64,000 nucleotides of DNA from Gallionellales bacterium 39-52-133 (lineage in GTDB: Bacteria; Pseudomonadota; Gammaproteobacteria; Burkholderiales; Gallionellaceae), in contig NCJL01000004.1 of assembly GCA_002278935.1 (NCBI GenBank), positions 433,293 through 497,292 on the forward strand, read 5' to 3'. The notes under the pieces are model-generated. The model made no database searches. It saw only the letters and a list, made by a program, of their open reading frames with translations, and was not told the origin of the DNA. The position numbers and the translations under genes were made by a program. This document shows, piece by piece, positions 53,869 through 63,284 of this stretch. Position 1 is the stretch's first letter. Every line of letters starts with the position of its first letter.

Positions 53869-54963
53869 TCACCTTGATTGATCAAATAAAATTTCCAGCC
53901 TTACGCTGAGCAGTTTGCTGGTTTTATAGTTTTCTTCCTGCGGGAAGTGAAGCTGGGGGCTGATCTCAACGTATACCCACTCCCGATGCCAGCGGTAACG
54001 ATAGGTCATCAGAATCACATAGTCCGACACCTGCATCTGCGGCCGGCTCACACCGATAGCGCTGACTTGATACAACAGCGCGGTGCGTTCATCAAACGTA
54101 TGGTAGACAGAGAAGCTCTGGCTCAGGTCGAAGTACTGGGTGCTATTAAGCCATGTGGCATTGCTGCTGGCACGAAACAGATGTTGTTTGGTGAGCGGGC
54201 GTTCAAAGTCGATCAGCGTGCTTTCGCCCGCGCCGATGGTGCTAAACCAGAACACAGACTCGGCCACATTCAGCCGCCAATCTTCCAGCGGCATAGCCAG
54301 GCTAAGCCGGGCACGCACGAATGGCGTTGAGGCCAGACCCGCAAGCTGAATCCCGCCATCCGTGGTGAAACGCCAGCGTTCGGCTTCTCTTTTTTCATAG
54401 CGCAATGCCGCGGCGAGTTTCGCGGGTGATGTAACGGGCTTGATTAATCGGGAGTTAATCTGGGTCTGGTACGACGTGGATTTTTCCTCGGGATTCGTCT
54501 CAATTAAAAGTTGCATCTTCTTTTCGGTATTGGGCAGGCTGATTTTGACATTCAAGTCATAATCGTAACGCGGTTCCCCCTGATAACCTGTCACCTGGGT
54601 AACATTGAATTGAATCACGCTATTATTGCTCTCCTGATAATTGCGATAATCGCCAAAAAAGTTATCCAGACCTTTTGCCCAGCTTTCAAGTTTGCCGGAT
54701 AAATAATCACGTGTGGGATCGACTGCAATGGCCGTGTCTTCTTCGGGTTCGGGTTCGGGCTCGGGTCCGGGTTCGACAACTGTTGCAGAAGTGGTTGCCG
54801 GAACCGAACTGGCGGTATTGGGCATCGTGTTTTCTTCCGCATAAACAGGTGCCGGCAAAAAGAGTGCGATGGCCAGTAGAGCCTGACTGGTCGCAACATA
54901 CAAGCGCCATGACGGCAGAAAATGGTTAAGAACGCTGGAGATCACGATTTGCCGGAGATGCAT
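53869..54963 (-). CDS. predicted outer-membrane beta-barrel protein, unknown
   Basis: About 364 residues from ATG 54963 (a start at 55011 is possible). A signal peptide (LLAIALFLPAPVYA) and an acidic EPGPEPEPEPEED linker come first. Then about 260 residues of alternating strands follow: YDYDLNVKISLP, WRFTTDGGIQLAGL, FVRARLSLAMPLEDWRLNV, YVILMTYRYRWHREW, and a terminal LLSVRLEILF strand. The aromatic-poor last strand weakens the barrel call slightly. I do not recognise the family. It is co-transcribed with the FGE-fold gene, so the two probably work together at the outer membrane. Confidence 0.6.
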   Translation of the reverse strand: MHLRQIVISSVLNHFLPSWRLYVATSQALLAIALFLPAPVYAEENTMPNTASSVPATTSATVVEPGPEPEPEPEEDTAIAVDPTRDYLSGKLESWAKGLDNFFGDYRNYQESNNSVIQFNVTQVTGYQGEPRYDYDLNVKISLPNTEKKMQLLIETNPEEKSTSYQTQINSRLIKPVTSPAKLAAALRYEKREAERWRFTTDGGIQLAGLASTPFVRARLSLAMPLEDWRLNVAESVFWFSTIGAGESTLIDFERPLTKQHLFRASSNATWLNSTQYFDLSQSFSVYHTFDERTALLYQVSAIGVSRPQMQVSDYVILMTYRYRWHREWVYVEISPQLHFPQEENYKTSKLLSVRLEILFDQSR

Positions 54964-55556
54964 GTGAATTAACCGGGTTAAAAAACGAGTGAAAAAACGA
55001 CAACACGCCATAAGCCGCTAAAAGCCACCTATAAATCCGGCAAAGTACAAGCTGATGTCATCTGCGTCTAACTTTCTGTGGAAATGATCTGTTGATATTC
55101 ATTTTGCAAGCCAGCTTCCGACTTTGCCTAAAGTTGGCAATATGATGGTTTTTCTTGATCTTTTGTTCTGTACGCTATCGAACATATGCCAGTAAGCCAT
55201 AGAAAGTAAACGCCAATTGATGCAAGGCCTGAAGGCAAAAACAAAAAATATTCAGCAATGACCGAAAGAATCGCTGTTGTTGTGCAAGTGCCTGATGGGC
55301 TGTTCACTAGCGAATTGTTCGCCGGGAATGTTGCCCCAAGCTTAAAGTTGTTGAAACAGAGAAATTACAGCAGAATATCGGCTTACCGAATTATTAGTCA
55401 GCCATGTTGCGACGGACTAATTTGTGAACGTTGCGGGTGTTCGTTTTGCCCGCAGTCAATATAAAATATTAAATAAAATCAATATGTTACAGTATTTATT
55501 GGGCTGTCGCAAGCGCATGGCGGATACCACTCTTCGTTTAATTTAAAGGAATATTT
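54964..55556. other. gene-free region with one AT-rich motif copy
   Basis: About 590 bases lie between the divergent barrel gene and yqhA. A 68-codon frame at 55258-55464 has no family features and I do not accept it. The only structured item is the AT-rich motif at 55466-55497, about 60 bases before yqhA. Confidence 0.5.
55466..55497 (+). repeat. AT-rich dispersed motif, copy 6
   Basis: AATATTAAATAAAATCAATA and then TGTTACAGTATTT, aligning without gaps to copy 3 (ATCAATATGTTACA shared exactly). It lies upstream of yqhA and could overlap its promoter. Confidence 0.7.
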
Positions 55557-56093
55557 ATGGAATCGAAGCAAACAGCAGGATCGCATCAGAACAATATCGT
55601 TAAGCTTTTGGCACAGTTTGTGTTTGCCAGCCGCTGGCTGCAGGCGCCGCTCTATCTCGGCCTGATCATCGCGCAAGCGGTTTATGTCTATCATTTTGGT
55701 GTTGAGCTTTTGCATCTGGTGCAGCACACCACCACCGTGACCGAAGTTCAAATCATGCTGGTGGTGCTGGGCCTGATTGACGTGGTGATGATCGCGAACC
55801 TGTTGCTGATGGTGATAGTGGGTGGTTATGAAACCTTTGTGTCGCGCCTGTATCTGGAAGGTAATCCGGACCAGCCAGAATGGCTGGAGCACGTAAATGC
55901 GGGCACAATGAAGGTCAAACTGGCGATGGCGCTGATCGGCATCTCATCCATACATTTGCTGAAGACTTTTATTGAAGCGGCAAACCTGAGTGAAGAAACA
56001 ATGAAGTGGCAGGTCATCATTCATGTGACCTTTGTGCTGTCGGCAATCGCCATGGCCTATACCAACAAGCTGATGGAACCCAAGGCGCACTAG
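55557..56093 (+). CDS. yqhA: UPF0114/YqhA family inner membrane protein
   Basis: A 178-residue protein with about four TM helices. ASRWLQAPLYLGLIIAQAVYV, LGLIDVVMIANLLLMVIVGGYE and KVKLAMALIGISSIHLLKTF are hallmark segments of YqhA. Its function is unknown. It has AAAGGAA upstream of the ATG. Confidence 0.93.
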   Translation: MESKQTAGSHQNNIVKLLAQFVFASRWLQAPLYLGLIIAQAVYVYHFGVELLHLVQHTTTVTEVQIMLVVLGLIDVVMIANLLLMVIVGGYETFVSRLYLEGNPDQPEWLEHVNAGTMKVKLAMALIGISSIHLLKTFIEAANLSEETMKWQVIIHVTFVLSAIAMAYTNKLMEPKAH

Positions 56094-56112
56094 CAATTCC
56101 TCCGTTGCACGA

Positions 56113-56145
56113 GGTGTTCCGTGTTCATGCCGTGCACGGAACACC
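56113..56145. terminator. inverted repeat between convergent genes, possible terminator
   Basis: GGTGTTCCGTG and CACGGAACACC are perfect 11-base arms separated by about 11 bases. They lie 20 bases after yqhA and 34 bases before the end of the convergent large gene. No T run follows. Confidence 0.4.
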
Positions 56146-56178
56146 AGGTGCAATGGCCAGTTGAAGTCCGCGCTGCAA

Positions 56179-59100
56179 CTATTCCTTATTCTCCATTCCC
56201 ATCGGGTCGGCGCCGATCGTGCCGCGCAGGCTTTTCAGGTAGGCGCTGCCGCTCACCCATGCCAGTCTGGCTTTTGCTGTTGCCAGCCGGTTCCTGATGT
56301 CGAGTTTTTCCGCCACGTCGTGATGGCTGGCGCGGCTGGCGAACGCGTCCAGATAGCTCACATGGCGTTGCCACAATGCGATATCGCGGCGCTGTTTTGT
56401 GAGCAGCCGTTCCTTGTACCAGTCGGAAGCGAGCAGCGCTTCGCGGGAGAACAATGCGCGTATCTCGGCGTGGTGCGCATCCTTGCCTTCAAAGCTGCCG
56501 CTGGCCATGATATGCAGCAGCGCCTTGAGCGGCGGGCACGCATCCTCCACGCTGCCGTCAGCAAGATAACTCGCCGCCACGCTCTGCTGCGCTTCGACGA
56601 TGTTTTCCACGCCGTCGACGAAATCTTCAAGGCTCTGGCTTTCCGGCCGCAGAATTGCCTCGCCAAAAACCGCGCGCGGCGCATCGAACATCTTGCCCAT
56701 AAAGCCGTGCACAAAACGCTCGGTAATGCGATAGCCGAGACGGCTGGCCCTGATGGTGCGTCCCTGATATTCAAAGTCTTCAATTTTTTCCAGGCAGCCA
56801 TTGTCTATCAGGAAACGAGGATCGCGCACCTTGGGTGACAGGCGCGACCAGATCTCCGGCACCAGCAGGCTGATGTCATGATCGACACGCAGTTTGGGCC
56901 CTACATGCCCGGCAGCCGTCGAGTAGCCGGCATAGCCTGTAATAATAAACGACACCAGCGCATTGTTCAGATCAACCGCGGGGCGCAGCGCATTGAACGG
57001 CCCCTTGGTCAGCGCACCTTCACTGCCCGCGCCGGTGGTGGAAGGCGACTTGCCGGTGAGGCTGCAGATGAAGTCCATAAACAGCTCGGGCAGTTCCTGA
57101 TAGTGAATCGGGTTATACACCGCCAGCGGGCGTATGCCGGGCTCGGGCGGGTTGTTGCGGCGCCCGGTCAGCACCGCGTTGACCTGTTCCACCACGGCGG
57201 TGCCGAGCGGCACACGCCGGTTAAAGCGCGCGCCAACCTCGGCTACGTGACGCCGCACCGGATTGGCAATGTCCGTGCGCAGTTGCAGATAGCGCGGATT
57301 CTTGCTCGGCTTGCCGTCAACCAGGCGCGGGTGTGCCGACGACACCACGGTCTCGCCGGCATCGTGCGCCTGCTGCAGCAAGCTGCGCATCGGCTCGGTG
57401 TACTGGCCGAAGCCGACCACGTCGTCGATAATTTCCGTCAGCGTATCGCCCTGCAGCGGCTCGAAGTTCGCGAGGAAATTATCGCGCTGCGCCATGTCCT
57501 TTTCTGTCTGCTGGTCGAAGCCGCGGTGGATGGCATCATCCGGCCGCTGGAACAGGCGGTATTCGCAATTGCGCACCAGCTTGACCGAAGGATTGCTGCT
57601 TTTCGGCGACGCATTGGGCAGCACTTCAAGCGGCACCACCACCGACGCGCTGATATCGTCCTCCATCTGCACCTTTTCGGCCGGGATAAAATCCTGGCGC
57701 ATCTTGAACACGCGCCAAGCACCTTTTTCGGTGAAGCCGACGCGCAGATAAGAGCCGACCAGTTTGCGCTCGCCCAGTTTCAGTTCATGGCCGGGCTGGC
57801 CGTTGACGAAATCGACCGACAGCAACTTGCGCCAATTCTTTCCCCAGCTCGGGTGATACATGCGCTTGATAACGAAAGCCAGTGCGAGAATGCGGTCCGG
57901 CACGCCTTCCAGCCAGGTATTGAATTCGGTGGTATAGGAAGGCGAGGGCGTGAGCACCTTGATCACCGAGCCCAGGCTGCGCTCGGCACTGAGCAGCTTG
58001 CGGCTGGGCTGGCGGTCTTCCATCTCGAAACCGGGCTTGAATCTGTTTGCATAGTCGCGCTCAAAAATACGTTCCACCTGATCCATATCCTGCTCCAGGT
58101 CGGATACAAACAGCGGCGCATAAATCACCGCATCGCTCATCGATTTGGAAATTTCCGACTTGCCGCCGCCCGACACCGTGCACGGTTTGTGGCAGAAAGT
58201 GCCTTCCGGATCGGTGCCCACCAGGCGCCATGAAGGCGCACCGGGATGTTTCTGCATTTCCACCTTGTAGCCATTCGGTTGCACGTAAATCTTGCCGGGT
58301 TGCAGTTTGATCGCCTGCCGCTTGCCATTCTTCAGCCAGCTGACAGTCTGGCTAGGCAGATCCATGCGCAGATCCTGCGGCACGTAAATCACTTCGGGGT
58401 GCAGCCTGTCGATGCCGTAGCCTTGCGGCTGCAAGTGCATCAGTTCGCCGTAGTGCTTCACCATTTCATCATAGCTGTAGCCGGCCACGCGGGTGATGCT
58501 GTCGACGCCGAATTCCTCGCCGTGATTGTGGCGAGGAAAGGCCAGTGCGCCGCCGGCATGCTCCTCCTCGGCCAGGCCGAACAGATTGGCGGCATAACTG
58601 AGCTGGGTTTTGACTTCCTTCTTGCAGTAGCCGTAATAGTTGTCGGCGAGGAGGGTGATGATCACGCCGCGCTCGTCGCGCGCGGTAATCTTGAAGGCGG
58701 CGCCGTCGTTGTAGCACTCGTCCTCTTTGCTCCAGCACATGCCGTCTGCAACCTGGCGCGGCGTGGCCTGGTCCCTGTGCGGCAGGCCGAGTTCTTTCTT
58801 GGTAAGCTGCACCAGATGCGGCGCGAGTATCACGCAGCCGCTGTGGCCCGACCAGTGATCCGCATCAAGCCCCGCATCGTTGGAGGCCAGCACCGGATTG
58901 CCGCCATTGCCGAAAATGCTTTCGACAAAATCGAGATTGCTCACCAGGCTGCCCGGCGCAAAAAAGCGGATCTCCATGTTCTTCTCAGTATCGACGCCCG
59001 GAATTTCGGGGCACACCACAGGGCGCAGCAGCAGCGACACAAACATCTTCGCCTCCTGTTGCTGGCCTGCGGTAAAGGGCAGGCGCAGCAGATGTTCCGG

Positions 59101-59640
59101 CGGATTAAGCGCGGCACGCAGCAGGCGGGCAAAGGCGAGTTTGGGCACGGCCTTCTTGTCGCCGGGGATGGGCAGACCCTCCTCGGCTATATGGAACGAG
59201 CCCTTGGTGGTGCGGCGGTCGCTGGTGGGATTGTGCAGCACGCCGTTGCGAATGCGATAGCTGCTGACATAGTCGTTCTTGAATTCATCCTGCCGTGCCG
59301 GCAGCGAAAGCTCGCGCGCGACACCGTGGCGGTCCAGGATCAAAGTGTTTTCCGGCAGGCGCGGCACTGCACCTTCGGCAACATCTTTCAGGTAATCATC
59401 CAGAAAAGTCTGAATGCGCAGATCGGGCGGACACAGATAGCCGTTTAACAGCCGCGATTTTTCACGGTAACTTTTGAGCAGATTGTCGGCAACCTGCAGA
59501 AAAGAGCTGTCGCTGCCCGCTGCACAAGCGGGCTGGCCCGACGAGGATAGCTTTAAATTGATATACAGCTGCAAACGTTCGCGTGCTTCCCGCGGGTTTT
59601 CAGAGCGGTCAGACAGTCCAAGAAATTGATTCATATCCAT
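56179..59640 (-). CDS. probable PPi-dependent phosphoenolpyruvate carboxykinase
   Basis: A 1153-residue cytosolic protein with no signal peptide or TM helix. It has the size of the PPi-type PEPCK family (about 1100-1170 residues), described in Propionibacterium and Entamoeba and often annotated hypothetical. The segment CTVSGGGKSEISKSM near residue 490 is the kind of phosphate-binding loop expected there. NHGEEFGVDSITRVAG, FFAPGSLVSNLDFVESIFGNGGNPV and FMDFICSLTGKSPSTTGAGSEGALTKGPFNALRP are other conserved-looking blocks. If correct, it interconverts oxaloacetate plus PPi with PEP plus CO2. The assignment is from memory of the family, not from a search. It stands alone. Confidence 0.65.
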   Translation of the reverse strand: MDMNQFLGLSDRSENPREARERLQLYINLKLSSSGQPACAAGSDSSFLQVADNLLKSYREKSRLLNGYLCPPDLRIQTFLDDYLKDVAEGAVPRLPENTLILDRHGVARELSLPARQDEFKNDYVSSYRIRNGVLHNPTSDRRTTKGSFHIAEEGLPIPGDKKAVPKLAFARLLRAALNPPEHLLRLPFTAGQQQEAKMFVSLLLRPVVCPEIPGVDTEKNMEIRFFAPGSLVSNLDFVESIFGNGGNPVLASNDAGLDADHWSGHSGCVILAPHLVQLTKKELGLPHRDQATPRQVADGMCWSKEDECYNDGAAFKITARDERGVIITLLADNYYGYCKKEVKTQLSYAANLFGLAEEEHAGGALAFPRHNHGEEFGVDSITRVAGYSYDEMVKHYGELMHLQPQGYGIDRLHPEVIYVPQDLRMDLPSQTVSWLKNGKRQAIKLQPGKIYVQPNGYKVEMQKHPGAPSWRLVGTDPEGTFCHKPCTVSGGGKSEISKSMSDAVIYAPLFVSDLEQDMDQVERIFERDYANRFKPGFEMEDRQPSRKLLSAERSLGSVIKVLTPSPSYTTEFNTWLEGVPDRILALAFVIKRMYHPSWGKNWRKLLSVDFVNGQPGHELKLGERKLVGSYLRVGFTEKGAWRVFKMRQDFIPAEKVQMEDDISASVVVPLEVLPNASPKSSNPSVKLVRNCEYRLFQRPDDAIHRGFDQQTEKDMAQRDNFLANFEPLQGDTLTEIIDDVVGFGQYTEPMRSLLQQAHDAGETVVSSAHPRLVDGKPSKNPRYLQLRTDIANPVRRHVAEVGARFNRRVPLGTAVVEQVNAVLTGRRNNPPEPGIRPLAVYNPIHYQELPELFMDFICSLTGKSPSTTGAGSEGALTKGPFNALRPAVDLNNALVSFIITGYAGYSTAAGHVGPKLRVDHDISLLVPEIWSRLSPKVRDPRFLIDNGCLEKIEDFEYQGRTIRASRLGYRITERFVHGFMGKMFDAPRAVFGEAILRPESQSLEDFVDGVENIVEAQQSVAASYLADGSVEDACPPLKALLHIMASGSFEGKDAHHAEIRALFSREALLASDWYKERLLTKQRRDIALWQRHVSYLDAFASRASHHDVAEKLDIRNRLATAKARLAWVSGSAYLKSLRGTIGADPMGMENKE

Positions 59641-59739
59641 GATGCTCTTACCCTTGTTTCGTGCTCAGGCACAACGGTGATAACGCCGCTGGATTTTAAC
59701 CTGAAACAGACAATTGATGACAGCGCGTATCTTTTCGGC

Positions 59740-61146
59740 TCAGCGAGTCAGCCATTTCAGCAGCCATTGCAGGAAGATGCCGCCATAAGGCGGGTAGACC
59801 GCTTGCATCGAGTTTAGCCTGCCCTTGTGCAAAATGGATTTCGCCTTGGACATGCTCAGAAATCCCTCATGGCCGTGGTACTGTCCCATCCCGGAAGCGC
59901 CGATGCCGCCGAAAGGCAGGTCGTCCATGCCAACCTGCAGCAGCGCTTCGTTGATGCACATCGAGCCGGCATGGGTGTGGTAAGCGACATGCTCCTGCAA
60001 GTTGCGGTCATAGCTGAACAGGTAAAGGGCCAGCGGGCGGGGGCGTTGTCTGACATAGGCCAGTGCTTCTTCAATGTTGTCGTAAGGCACCAGCGGCAGG
60101 ATAGGCCCGAATAATTCCTCCTGCATGATTTTCATCCCGTCCGTAACATTTGTCACCAGATGCATGGCCATGCGGAAGCTGCCGTCATTAATGCTTTCAT
60201 CGCTGCTCCTGATGACTGTTGCGCCTTTTGCTGCCGCATCCTCCAGCCAGTCATGCAAGCGTTGCCGGCTGCGAGCATTGATTATGCTGGTGTAGTCAAT
60301 GTTTCCGCCGAGCGCGGGATACATCTTGCGAAACGCAGACATATAAAGCCCGATAAACGATTCCATTCTGGCGCGCGAGATCAGCACATAATCCGGTGCC
60401 ACGCAGGTCTGTCCCGCATTCAGGGATTTGGCAAAACACAGGCGCTCGATGATGTCGCTTAAAGGAATATCGTCCGCAATAATCGCCGGCGACTTGCCGC
60501 CCAGTTCCAGCGTCACCGGGGTCAGGTTCTCGGCGGCTGCACGCATCACCTGTTTTCCAACCGCGGTGGAGCCGGTGAAGAGCAGATGGCCGAAAGGCAG
60601 CCTGGAGAAGGCCGCGCCGATATCCGCACCGCCGGTGAATAACGCAACATGATCTTCAGCAAAGCTTTTTCTCAGCATCTCTCCCAGTACTTCGGCAGTC
60701 AGGGGGGTGAGTTCGGACATTTTAAGCATCGCCCGGTTGCCGCTGGCCAGTGCCGTGATCAGCGGCAGCACCGCCTGATTAACCGGATAATTAAACGGCA
60801 CGATAATGCCGACCACACCCAGCGGCTGGTAAACAACACGGGCACGGGCCGGCAAAAATTTCAGGCCCGGACTGCGCCTGGAAGGTTTCATCCAGCGTCG
60901 CAGGCGCTTCAACGTGTAGTCTATGCTCTGCACGCAGGGCATGATCTCGGCCATCATGGTTTCATCAGCGGAACGCGCGCTGAAATCAGCATTAATGGCG
61001 GCGGCAATTGCGTCCTTGTGTTCCAGCAGCAAGGCCCTCAGCACTGCAAGCTGCTGTTTTCTCTGTTCCAGAGAGGGCATCGGAAATTCCTCAAACGCTT
61101 TATTTTGCCGCGCGAAGGTCGACTCTATGCGTGCTATTTCTGTCAT
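59740..61146 (-). CDS. NAD(P)-dependent aldehyde dehydrogenase (coniferyl aldehyde DH type)
   Basis: A 468-residue enzyme. The cofactor-binding segment is GVVGIIVPFNYPVNQAV and the Rossmann turn is FTGSTAVGKQVM. The general-base Glu is in TLELGGKSPAII and the nucleophile Cys in NAGQTCVAPDYVL. The C-terminal SMCINEALLQVGMDDLPFGGIGASGMGQYHG is that of the short class-3/coniferyl type. It oxidises long or aromatic aldehydes; the substrate is not known here. A patatin gene lies 20 bases upstream in the same operon, suggesting a link to lipid-derived aldehydes. Confidence 0.92.
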   Translation of the reverse strand: MTEIARIESTFARQNKAFEEFPMPSLEQRKQQLAVLRALLLEHKDAIAAAINADFSARSADETMMAEIMPCVQSIDYTLKRLRRWMKPSRRSPGLKFLPARARVVYQPLGVVGIIVPFNYPVNQAVLPLITALASGNRAMLKMSELTPLTAEVLGEMLRKSFAEDHVALFTGGADIGAAFSRLPFGHLLFTGSTAVGKQVMRAAAENLTPVTLELGGKSPAIIADDIPLSDIIERLCFAKSLNAGQTCVAPDYVLISRARMESFIGLYMSAFRKMYPALGGNIDYTSIINARSRQRLHDWLEDAAAKGATVIRSSDESINDGSFRMAMHLVTNVTDGMKIMQEELFGPILPLVPYDNIEEALAYVRQRPRPLALYLFSYDRNLQEHVAYHTHAGSMCINEALLQVGMDDLPFGGIGASGMGQYHGHEGFLSMSKAKSILHKGRLNSMQAVYPPYGGIFLQWLLKWLTR

Positions 61147-61166
61147 TTTCAGTGATGCATGTACGT

Positions 61167-62087
61167 TTATTTTCGGGCTGATGGAAACTCATCTAGCAGC
61201 GTGCGGAGCTGTGGCAACACCATTTCCACCGCGCGCTTTCCTTCCTCTATTGCTTCCTTGGTGCGGTGAAAATCGAGCAGGCCCAGATATGCCAGGCGCG
61301 GCGTGACGACAATGTCAGGCGGATCTCCCGCCATGCGGCTGCGGCTGATGCGCACCTGCATGATGCTGATGCTGGCGGTAACAATGTCGAGCATGGAAGG
61401 GGGCGGGGGTTCGTCATTGGCAAGCGCGGGAATGATTGCACTCAGGTTGTCCTGAAGCTTGCTTATCCAGGCACTGACTTCGCTGAAGGGCGTGACTGGC
61501 TCATGTTCATTGCGCAAGTGCCTTCCCAGTATGTCTGAGTTGAGGTCAACTGCAATCACCACATCGGCTCCCATCGCGCGCGCCAGCGACACGGGGACGG
61601 GATTGACCAGGCCGCCGTCCACCAGCAGCTGGCCCTCATGATCCACAGGTGTAAACAGCGCGGGCAGTGCAATGGATGCACGCACTGCGTTTATCGTAGA
61701 ACCTTCACGCAGCCATACTTCGACACCGCTGTGCAGCGCAGTGGCCACTGCAGCAAAGGGCATGGTCAATTCTTCGACGGGGCGATCCACAAAGTTATGG
61801 CGGAAAAATTCCATCAGCCGCTCCCCCTTGATCACGCCGCCACTCAGGTGCAAATCCATAAACGAAAGCACATCAGTCATACGCAAGCCGTGCAGCCACT
61901 GCTCGAAGCGGTCCAGCTCGCCAGCCGCGTACGCCGCACCCACCAGCGCCCCGATCGAGGTGCCGCACACCAGATCCGGCTTGATGCCCGCCTGTTCCAG
62001 CGCGCGAAGAACACCCACATGCGCCCAGCCGCGTGCCGAGCCACTGCCCAGCGCGAGCCCGATGCGCGGCTTGCGGGTGGAAATCAT
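61167..62087 (-). CDS. patatin-like phospholipase (RssA type)
   Basis: A 306-residue protein with the oxyanion glycine stretch LALGSGSARGWAHVG, nucleophile elbow CGTSIGALVGAAYA and catalytic Asp in LLVDGGLVNPVPVSLAR. Ser-Asp dyad lipase activity is expected. It lacks TM helices. It is transcribed ahead of the aldehyde dehydrogenase. Confidence 0.92.
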   Translation of the reverse strand: MISTRKPRIGLALGSGSARGWAHVGVLRALEQAGIKPDLVCGTSIGALVGAAYAAGELDRFEQWLHGLRMTDVLSFMDLHLSGGVIKGERLMEFFRHNFVDRPVEELTMPFAAVATALHSGVEVWLREGSTINAVRASIALPALFTPVDHEGQLLVDGGLVNPVPVSLARAMGADVVIAVDLNSDILGRHLRNEHEPVTPFSEVSAWISKLQDNLSAIIPALANDEPPPPSMLDIVTASISIMQVRISRSRMAGDPPDIVVTPRLAYLGLLDFHRTKEAIEEGKRAVEMVLPQLRTLLDEFPSARK

Positions 62088-62161
62088 GCGGCAACGCCCT
62101 GTGCGGGACGAGTGTAGTGAAACGGCAGTGTCACGGCGGGCCCCTTACTGTTTATATCCGC

Positions 62162-62509
62162 TCAATCCTTGTAATTCTCGTAAAAAATATAGCTGGTGGA
62201 GTAGTCGCTGAACTCGAAATATACCTTTTTCTCGCCATTATCAACGATGAAATTCTGGTTTGCATCAACATAGCCGTAGCCGTAACGATAGGCGCGAGGC
62301 TTGCTGTCGTCGGTGCCATAGGCTGTACTGAGCTTGTCAATTTTGACAAAGCGCTGCACCAGTTTGTCGCCTGCATAGATATCCAGCACGCCATTGGTAC
62401 CGGTCCAGTTCTGAATGCCGCGGCTGATTTCGTTTTGTCTTTCCTGGGTGCAGGCGGAGAGTGCAAACAATATAACAAGCAAAGGCCAGGCAAATTTATT
62501 CGGTGTCAT
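62162..62509 (-). CDS. small lipoprotein, unknown
   Basis: A 115-residue protein with an N-terminal hydrophobic stretch and lipobox (LLVILFALSACTQE, Cys about residue 20). A soluble domain of about 90 residues is rich in Tyr (AYRYGYGYVDANQNFIVD, VYFEFSDYSTSYIFYENY). It probably sits in the envelope. No family is recognised. Confidence 0.7.
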   Translation of the reverse strand: MTPNKFAWPLLVILFALSACTQERQNEISRGIQNWTGTNGVLDIYAGDKLVQRFVKIDKLSTAYGTDDSKPRAYRYGYGYVDANQNFIVDNGEKKVYFEFSDYSTSYIFYENYKD

Positions 62510-62531
62510 GCTTTACTCCTCTGATTTCAGT

Positions 62532-62570
62532 ACAAAACAAATGCCCACCAAACTTTCGTCGGGTGGGCAA
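62532..62570 (-). terminator. terminator after rpmB-rpmG
   Basis: On the minus strand GCCCACC, a loop, GGTGGGC, then ATTTGTTTTGT. It is about 30 bases beyond the L33 stop. Confidence 0.75.
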
Positions 62571-62598
62571 TTCGATTATGTGCAACACAAACCGCGAA

Positions 62599-62754
62599 TT
62601 ACTTCAGCTTGGTTTCTTTGTAATCAACGTGCTTGCGCGCTACCGGATCAAATTTCTTGATCTCGATTTTCTCGGGCGTAGTACGCTTGTTTTTTGTGGT
62701 GGTATAGAAATGACCTGTACCAGCAGTTGATTCCAGTTTGATTTTTTCACGCAT
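62599..62754 (-). CDS. rpmG: 50S ribosomal protein L33
   Basis: A 51-residue protein too short for many gene finders: [20 protein letters not shown], then [20 protein letters not shown] and [11 protein letters not shown]. This is the Cys-free type of L33. It follows L28 after 12 bases, the usual rpmB-rpmG order. Confidence 0.97.
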   Translation of the reverse strand: MREKIKLESTAGTGHFYTTTKNKRTTPEKIEIKKFDPVARKHVDYKETKLK

Positions 62755-62766
62755 GTTAGCTATCCC

Positions 62767-63003
62767 TTAGATTTTTTCGCCGCGAGCGCGCATTTCAAAC
62801 AGCACTGCTTCGATACCGTTTTTGTCGATGGTGCGCAGACCTGCATTCGACAGACGGATGGAAACAAAACGGTTTTCAGCTTCTACCCACAAACGACGAC
62901 GCTGCAGATTCGGCAGGAAACGACGTTTTGTTTTGTTATTCGCGTGGGACACATTGTTACCAACTACTGTGTGTTTTCCCGTTACTTGACAGACACGTGC
63001 CAT
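62767..63003 (-). CDS. rpmB: 50S ribosomal protein L28
   Basis: A 78-residue protein from ATG 63003 ([20 protein letters not shown]), with GGAGTATT upstream; the frame extends 8 codons further without support. [16 protein letters not shown] and [16 protein letters not shown] are conserved L28 segments. Confidence 0.98.
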   Translation of the reverse strand: MARVCQVTGKHTVVGNNVSHANNKTKRRFLPNLQRRRLWVEAENRFVSIRLSNAGLRTIDKNGIEAVLFEMRARGEKI

Positions 63004-63149
63004 AGCAATACTCCAACCAGTTTTCAAAAGAGGCGCGATTCTACCCTAAAACCAGAGCCGTGTTCAACCATCAATTCAGTTTCTTTTGAATTCATTTGCA
63101 AAACAGCGGTAATCATTGAGTTTGTGGGTTTCAAGGAGGCATCCACCCG

Positions 63150-63190
63150 GCTGCACCAACCGCCGGAAGATTGCACCGTTCTGGTGCAGC
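63150..63190 (+). promoter_or_regulatory. possible leader hairpin upstream of nasT-like gene
   Basis: GCTGCACC at 63150 can pair with GGTGCAGC at 63183. An inner TGCACC at 63172 offers a competing, shorter hairpin with a six-base loop. This kind of alternative pairing is seen in ANTAR-controlled leaders, but no T run follows. Confidence 0.3.
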
Positions 63191-63284
63191 TGTGGCCGCG
63201 CTACACATGGAACTCACTTATATATAAGGAATCAGTGCTTGGCGCGCTTATTGCTATTATTATATAAATCATAGATAAATTGAA

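Noticed and set aside
55258..55464. 68-codon plus-strand frame before yqhA
   Set aside because: It has no ribosome binding site, no conserved-looking segment, and ends in the AT-rich motif region.
56878..58233. 451-codon frame opposite the large PEPCK-like gene
   Set aside because: It lies wholly antisense to a well-supported 1153-residue gene, and its His/Arg/Gln-rich composition is typical of a shadow.
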